From assembly GCA_944320295.1 (NCBI GenBank), contig CALUGY010000061.1, forward strand, positions 1 to 43,465: a stretch of 43,465 bases of DNA, read 5' to 3'. Positions 40,154 through 43,465 of the stretch are shown here, in pieces. The notes under the pieces were generated by a model. It did no database searches. It was not told where the DNA came from and saw only the letters and a program-made list of their open reading frames with translations. A program made the position numbers and the translations under genes. Within the stretch, counting starts at the first letter, position 1; each line of letters starts with the position of its first letter. The DNA is from an uncultured Bacteroides sp. (lineage in GTDB: Bacteria > Bacteroidota > Bacteroidia > Bacteroidales > Bacteroidaceae).

Positions 40154-41590
40154 ATGAAACATCAACCTCTATGGGCATTGGCTGCCGCCCTTTGCATAGG
40201 CAGCATATCGACTTCTTGTAGCGAAAACGAAGGCCCCGGCACGCCCGGCGACGGTGAAGAAACCGTAAGCCGCTATGTGATAGCGGCCACGGCCGGGGGA
40301 ACGGACCCCGCCACCTACCTGGTGACCACGGAGACGCTGGACTCCGGCGAGCTGACCACCGTGGGGCAGGGCACGGAGACGGAGAGCGGGTCGAACTGGA
40401 TATTCTACGGCGAGACCTACCTCTTCAACTTCCAGTATAACGACGGGGCACAAGGCACGGGCTTTGCCTACGCCCTCGACCCGGCCACCGGCAAGGCCTA
40501 CGAAGCCCGACGCTACACCTACAACCGCACCACGACCTATGGCATGTGGGGCGCGAACGTGATTACGGCCTCTACCAACGATGGCAACAAGGAGCAGGAT
40601 GCCGACGGCAATTATGCCAAATATCTGCAATTCAACTACCTGAACGCCCTTACGGGCAATACCACCACGGGCAGCCGCTTGGCCGAGAATTTCCTGGGCA
40701 ACGGCGAGGTGGTCACCTTTGCCGGCTTCGAGGAGGCCAACGGAAAGCTCTACACCTCCGTGGTGCCCATGGGCATGAGCCACTACGGGGTGAACACCTA
40801 TCCCGACAAGATACTCGACACCAAGTACGTGACCGACCACAACGGCGGCAGCGGCTCGGGCAGCTACACGCCGGGGCAGATACCCTCCACCCAGTATCCC
40901 GACAAGGCTTTCGTGGCCATATATAGCGGCGACAGCTTCGACGACACGCCCGTCATTGCGGAGACCGACAAGATAGGCTATGCCTGCGGGCGCAACCGTT
41001 CGCAGTACTACCAGACCATCTGGGCGGCGGACAATGGCGACCTCTACGTCTTTTCACCCGGATATGGCCGCACGGCGCTGGCCGAGGAGCAGGTGGCCGA
41101 CAAGCAAGACGGCTCCATGCATACGCTCTACAAGGTGCAGGGCACGAAGCCATCGGGCGTGGTGCGCATCAAGGCCGGGGAAGAGAACTTCGACCCCGAC
41201 TACTACGTGAACCTCGAAAGCCTGGGAAACGGCAACCCCATGTACCGCTGCTGGCACATAGCCGAGGACTACTTCCTGCTTCAGATGTACAGCGAGGGCA
41301 AGGACAACATGGCCGGCACCTCCGCCCCCCGCAATGAGCTGGCCGTATTCAACGGGAGCAACCGCACGCTGACCGTGCTGACCGACGGCATGCCCGCCGC
41401 CTCTACCGTCAGCAGCTTCGGCGTGCCCTATAGCGACAATGGCTATGCCTACATGCCCGTCACGCTGAACGACGGCAGCAGCCCCGCCATTTATAAGATA
41501 GATCCGAAGACGTGCAGCGCGACGCGCGGCGCGACCCTTGCCGCCGACGGCGTCTCCGCGCTCGGCAAGCTGTCGGCCACGGCCCAGTAA
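40154..41590 (+). CDS. xusB: DUF4374 surface lipoprotein, XusB-like
   Basis: The 478-residue lipoprotein has signal peptide [17 protein letters not shown] (lipobox Cys) and an acidic segment, [14 protein letters not shown], typical of surface export in Bacteroidetes. The rest resembles the beta-propeller fold of DUF4374, with repeated strands such as [18 protein letters not shown] and [22 protein letters not shown]. In B. thetaiotaomicron XusB binds ferric siderophores at the surface and helps deliver them to XusA. Position after the receptor gene supports the same role here. A repeat array, and no promoter that I can see, separates it from xusA. Confidence 0.85.
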   Translation: MKHQPLWALAAALCIGSISTSCSENEGPGTPGDGEETVSRYVIAATAGGTDPATYLVTTETLDSGELTTVGQGTETESGSNWIFYGETYLFNFQYNDGAQGTGFAYALDPATGKAYEARRYTYNRTTTYGMWGANVITASTNDGNKEQDADGNYAKYLQFNYLNALTGNTTTGSRLAENFLGNGEVVTFAGFEEANGKLYTSVVPMGMSHYGVNTYPDKILDTKYVTDHNGGSGSGSYTPGQIPSTQYPDKAFVAIYSGDSFDDTPVIAETDKIGYACGRNRSQYYQTIWAADNGDLYVFSPGYGRTALAEEQVADKQDGSMHTLYKVQGTKPSGVVRIKAGEENFDPDYYVNLESLGNGNPMYRCWHIAEDYFLLQMYSEGKDNMAGTSAPRNELAVFNGSNRTLTVLTDGMPAASTVSSFGVPYSDNGYAYMPVTLNDGSSPAIYKIDPKTCSATRGATLAADGVSALGKLSATAQ

Positions 41591-41619
41591 GTATTCTTTC
41601 ACTTAATCATTGCAGACGT

Positions 41620-42669
41620 ATGAGAAGACTGTTCCGATGGCTCCACCTGTGGCTCTCCGTTCCCTTCGGCATCATCATTTCCCTGGTGTGCTTTTCCGGC
41701 GCCATGCTGGTGTTCGAGGACGAAGTCACGGAGCTGATGCACCCTTCCGTCTATCGTGTGGACGTGCCGCCCGGAGGCAAACCCCTCCCGCTTTCCCGGT
41801 TGGTAGACGCGGCCATGCCGTTCGTGCCCTCCGGAAGCCACGTGACCGGCATCACCCTTCCTGCCCGTCCCGACCGGGCTTGCCGTGTGGGCCTCTCCAA
41901 GCCTAAGCGTGCGGCCATTTACGTGAACCCCTATACCGGGCAGGTCACGGGCAGCTACGAACGGCCGGCGTTCTTCAAGACCATGTTTTCCCTGCACAGG
42001 TGGCTGCTTGACAGCCGCCCGTCTGGTGACGGCATCTTTTGGGGTAAGCTGTTGGTGGGCGTCAGCACGCTGATGTTTGTCCTTGCCCTGCTGAGCGGGG
42101 TGGCTGTCTGGTGGCCCCGTACCCGCAAGGTGTTGAAAAGCAGCCTTTGCCTTACGTGGCGCAAAGGCTCCCATCGCCTGTGGCGCAGCCTGCATGTGGC
42201 AGGGGGCATGTATGCGTTGCTGCTGTTGTTGGTCATGGCCTTGACTGGGTTGACTTGGTCGTTCGGCTGGTACCGCACGGGATTCTATTGGCTGCTGGGC
42301 GCGGAAGTGCAAACCTCGCGTACGCAGGCTCACCGTGGCGGGCAGGCCGAGGCTTCCGGGCGGGACAAAAAGGGCGCTCCCGCCACGGCGCATTGGCAAG
42401 AGGCTTACGAGCAGCTGCGGAGCGGGCATCCCGATGTGGACATCACCGTTTCGGCGGACGGAACAGCCTCGCTTCCCCGTAACCCCTTTGCCAATGTTCG
42501 CGGACTGGTGTATTCGCTGCATACGGGCACATGGGGCGGATGGCCCACACGCATCCTCTATTTCTTCGCGGCTTTGATAGGGACGGCCTTGCCTCTCACG
42601 GGCTATTACTTGTGGATAAGGCGATTGGTGTCGCGCTCGCGCCGCAAGCCTTCCGGGGAGAGACCGTAA
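41620..42669 (+). CDS. xusC: PepSY-domain inner-membrane protein, XusC-like
   Basis: The 349-residue membrane protein has four helices: LWLSVPFGIIISLVCFSGAML, LLVGVSTLMFVLALLSGVAVWW, GGMYALLLLLVMALTGLTWSF and ILYFFAALIGTALPLTGYYLW. Periplasmic PepSY domains lie between them. His residues in RWLHLWLS, SLHRWLL, SLHVAGG and SLHTGTWGG are placed to bind heme, as in siderophore-reducing PepSY proteins. It probably reduces iron from the imported siderophore at the inner membrane. It starts 29 bp after xusB and completes the three-gene system. Confidence 0.87.
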   Translation: MRRLFRWLHLWLSVPFGIIISLVCFSGAMLVFEDEVTELMHPSVYRVDVPPGGKPLPLSRLVDAAMPFVPSGSHVTGITLPARPDRACRVGLSKPKRAAIYVNPYTGQVTGSYERPAFFKTMFSLHRWLLDSRPSGDGIFWGKLLVGVSTLMFVLALLSGVAVWWPRTRKVLKSSLCLTWRKGSHRLWRSLHVAGGMYALLLLLVMALTGLTWSFGWYRTGFYWLLGAEVQTSRTQAHRGGQAEASGRDKKGAPATAHWQEAYEQLRSGHPDVDITVSADGTASLPRNPFANVRGLVYSLHTGTWGGWPTRILYFFAALIGTALPLTGYYLWIRRLVSRSRRKPSGERP

Positions 42670-42775
42670 CCTCTGCGCAGGGGGAGGGATGCCGTTTGCA
42701 GGCATCGCTTTCCCGCTTCGGGGCCGGGCAGCAGTAGGCTGTCCGGCCGCCGTGGCATTTGGCCGTGGGTAAATT

Positions 42776-42805
42776 TTGCCGTCTCGGAAAAAAACGCGAC
42801 TTTTG
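42776..42805 (+). promoter_or_regulatory. Candidate promoter of gmd
   Basis: TTG (42776-42778) and GACTTTTG (42798-42805) are 19 bp apart. The -7 box has G where T is usual. It lies 39 bp before the ATG at 42845. Confidence 0.5.
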
Positions 42806-42844
42806 CCGGTACGATACAGCCGCTGGCGGAAAACATCTACCGAT

Positions 42845-43465
42845 ATGAAAAGAGCTTTGATAACCGGTATCACGGGGCAGGACGGCTCCTTCCTGGCCGA
42901 GTTCCTGCTGAAAAAGGGATATGAGGTGCACGGCATCCTGCGCCGTTCCTCGTCGTTCAACACAGGCCGCATAGAGCACCTTTACTTTGACGAGTGGGTG
43001 AGGGACATGAAGCAGAAGCGCCTCGTGGAGCTGCACTATGGCGACATGACGGACAGCAGTTCCCTTATCCGCATCATACAGCAGATAGAGCCGGACGAGA
43101 TATACAACCTCGCCGCGCAGAGCCACGTCAAGGTCAGCTTCGAGGTGCCCGAATATACGGCGGAGACCGACGCCGTCGGCACCTTGCGCATCTTGGAGGC
43201 CGTGCGCATGCTGGGCATGGCCGGGCGTACCAAAATCTACCAGGCTTCCACCTCCGAGCTGTTCGGCAAGGTGCAGGAGGTGCCCCAGCGCGAAACAACC
43301 CCCTTCTACCCGCGCAGCCCGTATGGCGTGGCCAAGCAATATGCCTTCTGGATAACCAAGAACTACCGCGAGAGTTATGGCATGTTTGCCGCAAACGGCA
43401 TCCTCTTCAACCACGAGAGCGAGCGCAGGGGCGAGACGTTCGTCACCCGTAAAATCACGTTGGCC
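42845..43465 (+). CDS. gmd: GDP-mannose 4,6-dehydratase, 5' part only
   Basis: The first 207 residues of an SDR-fold enzyme of about 360 residues are present; the gene runs off the window. The Rossmann motif [19 protein letters not shown] binds NADP. The catalytic residues are Thr136 (QASTSELFG), Glu138 and the Tyr160-Lys164 pair ([10 protein letters not shown]). [16 protein letters not shown] is diagnostic for GMD. It converts GDP-mannose to GDP-4-keto-6-deoxymannose, the first step to GDP-fucose, which Bacteroides uses for capsules and glycoproteins. The fucose synthase gene would be expected next. Confidence 0.96.
   Translation, partial: MKRALITGITGQDGSFLAEFLLKKGYEVHGILRRSSSFNTGRIEHLYFDEWVRDMKQKRLVELHYGDMTDSSSLIRIIQQIEPDEIYNLAAQSHVKVSFEVPEYTAETDAVGTLRILEAVRMLGMAGRTKIYQASTSELFGKVQEVPQRETTPFYPRSPYGVAKQYAFWITKNYRESYGMFAANGILFNHESERRGETFVTRKITLA

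Noticed and set aside
42688-42706. Terminator hairpin GATGCC/GGCATC after xusC
   Set aside because: A 6-bp stem followed by only three T is too weak to call.
42755-42772. Remnant of a family 2 unit (GGCCGTGGGTAA) before gmd
   Set aside because: Only one half-site matches and no neighbouring units appear at 22-bp spacing, so it may be chance in GC-rich DNA.

Overview
The window comes from the chromosome of a Bacteroidales bacterium, most likely a Bacteroidaceae member (Bacteroides, Phocaeicola, Mediterranea or similar). The evidence is the promoter style (a -7 box TAnnTTTG, often with TTG 19-22 bp upstream), the near absence of Shine-Dalgarno sequences, the gene content (DUF4270 and DUF4374 lipoproteins, a Xus-type iron locus, DUF4492-cydAB, a short primary sigma factor, an HU-like protein with a tail) and the gene order. 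GC content is uneven: cydAB, the MATE gene, dinB and the xus genes are GC-rich, while 1-6 kb and 29.3-32.3 kb are AT-rich.

Layout. 1-6.2 kb: 5' part of panC, a half-length glycogen synthase, a DUF4270 lipoprotein, an NhaC antiporter, an unannotated RNA transcription unit and asparaginase I. 6.4-9.8 kb: an HdeD-like membrane protein, a glycerophosphodiesterase lipoprotein and a B12-binding radical SAM protein. 9.9-13.7 kb: a probable murein-peptide scavenging operon (NlpC/P60 endopeptidase, L-Ala-D/L-Glu epimerase, transglutaminase-like lipoprotein). 14.2-18.9 kb: HtrA protease, primary sigma factor, a small secreted protein and a clostripain-family lipoprotein. 18.9-25.8 kb (minus strand): a TolC/MacA/MacB-type efflux operon followed by a LytS/LytTR-type two-component pair with its own promoter. 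25.9-29.0 kb: DUF4492-cydA-cydB. 29.3-32.2 kb: an AT-rich patch with a secreted protein, a lipoprotein and an HU-like protein. 32.4-34.9 kb: MATE exporter and dinB. 35.0-37.3 kb: a 42-residue ORF and the queuosine genes (precursor transporter, queC, queF). 37.5-42.7 kb: a locus matching the xenosiderophore system XusABC. The window ends in the 5' part of gmd.

The most striking feature is a set of six intergenic arrays (about 519-606, 7961-8042, 13726-13807, 20835-20916, 29012-29090 and 39991-40072). Each consists of four palindromic units spaced 22 bp apart (23 bp in one array, and one 21-bp interval). They fall into three families with unrelated cores: AACATGTT-like in three arrays, ACCCAC-N4-GTGGGT in two, and GGTAGCTACC in one. 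Five of the six lie 28-100 bp after a stop codon. I do not recognise them as a named element. Other points of note are a run of 16 T inside queC, a probable non-coding RNA at 4838-5117 with a near-ideal promoter and terminators, and a motif of that RNA that recurs in the htrA 3' region.
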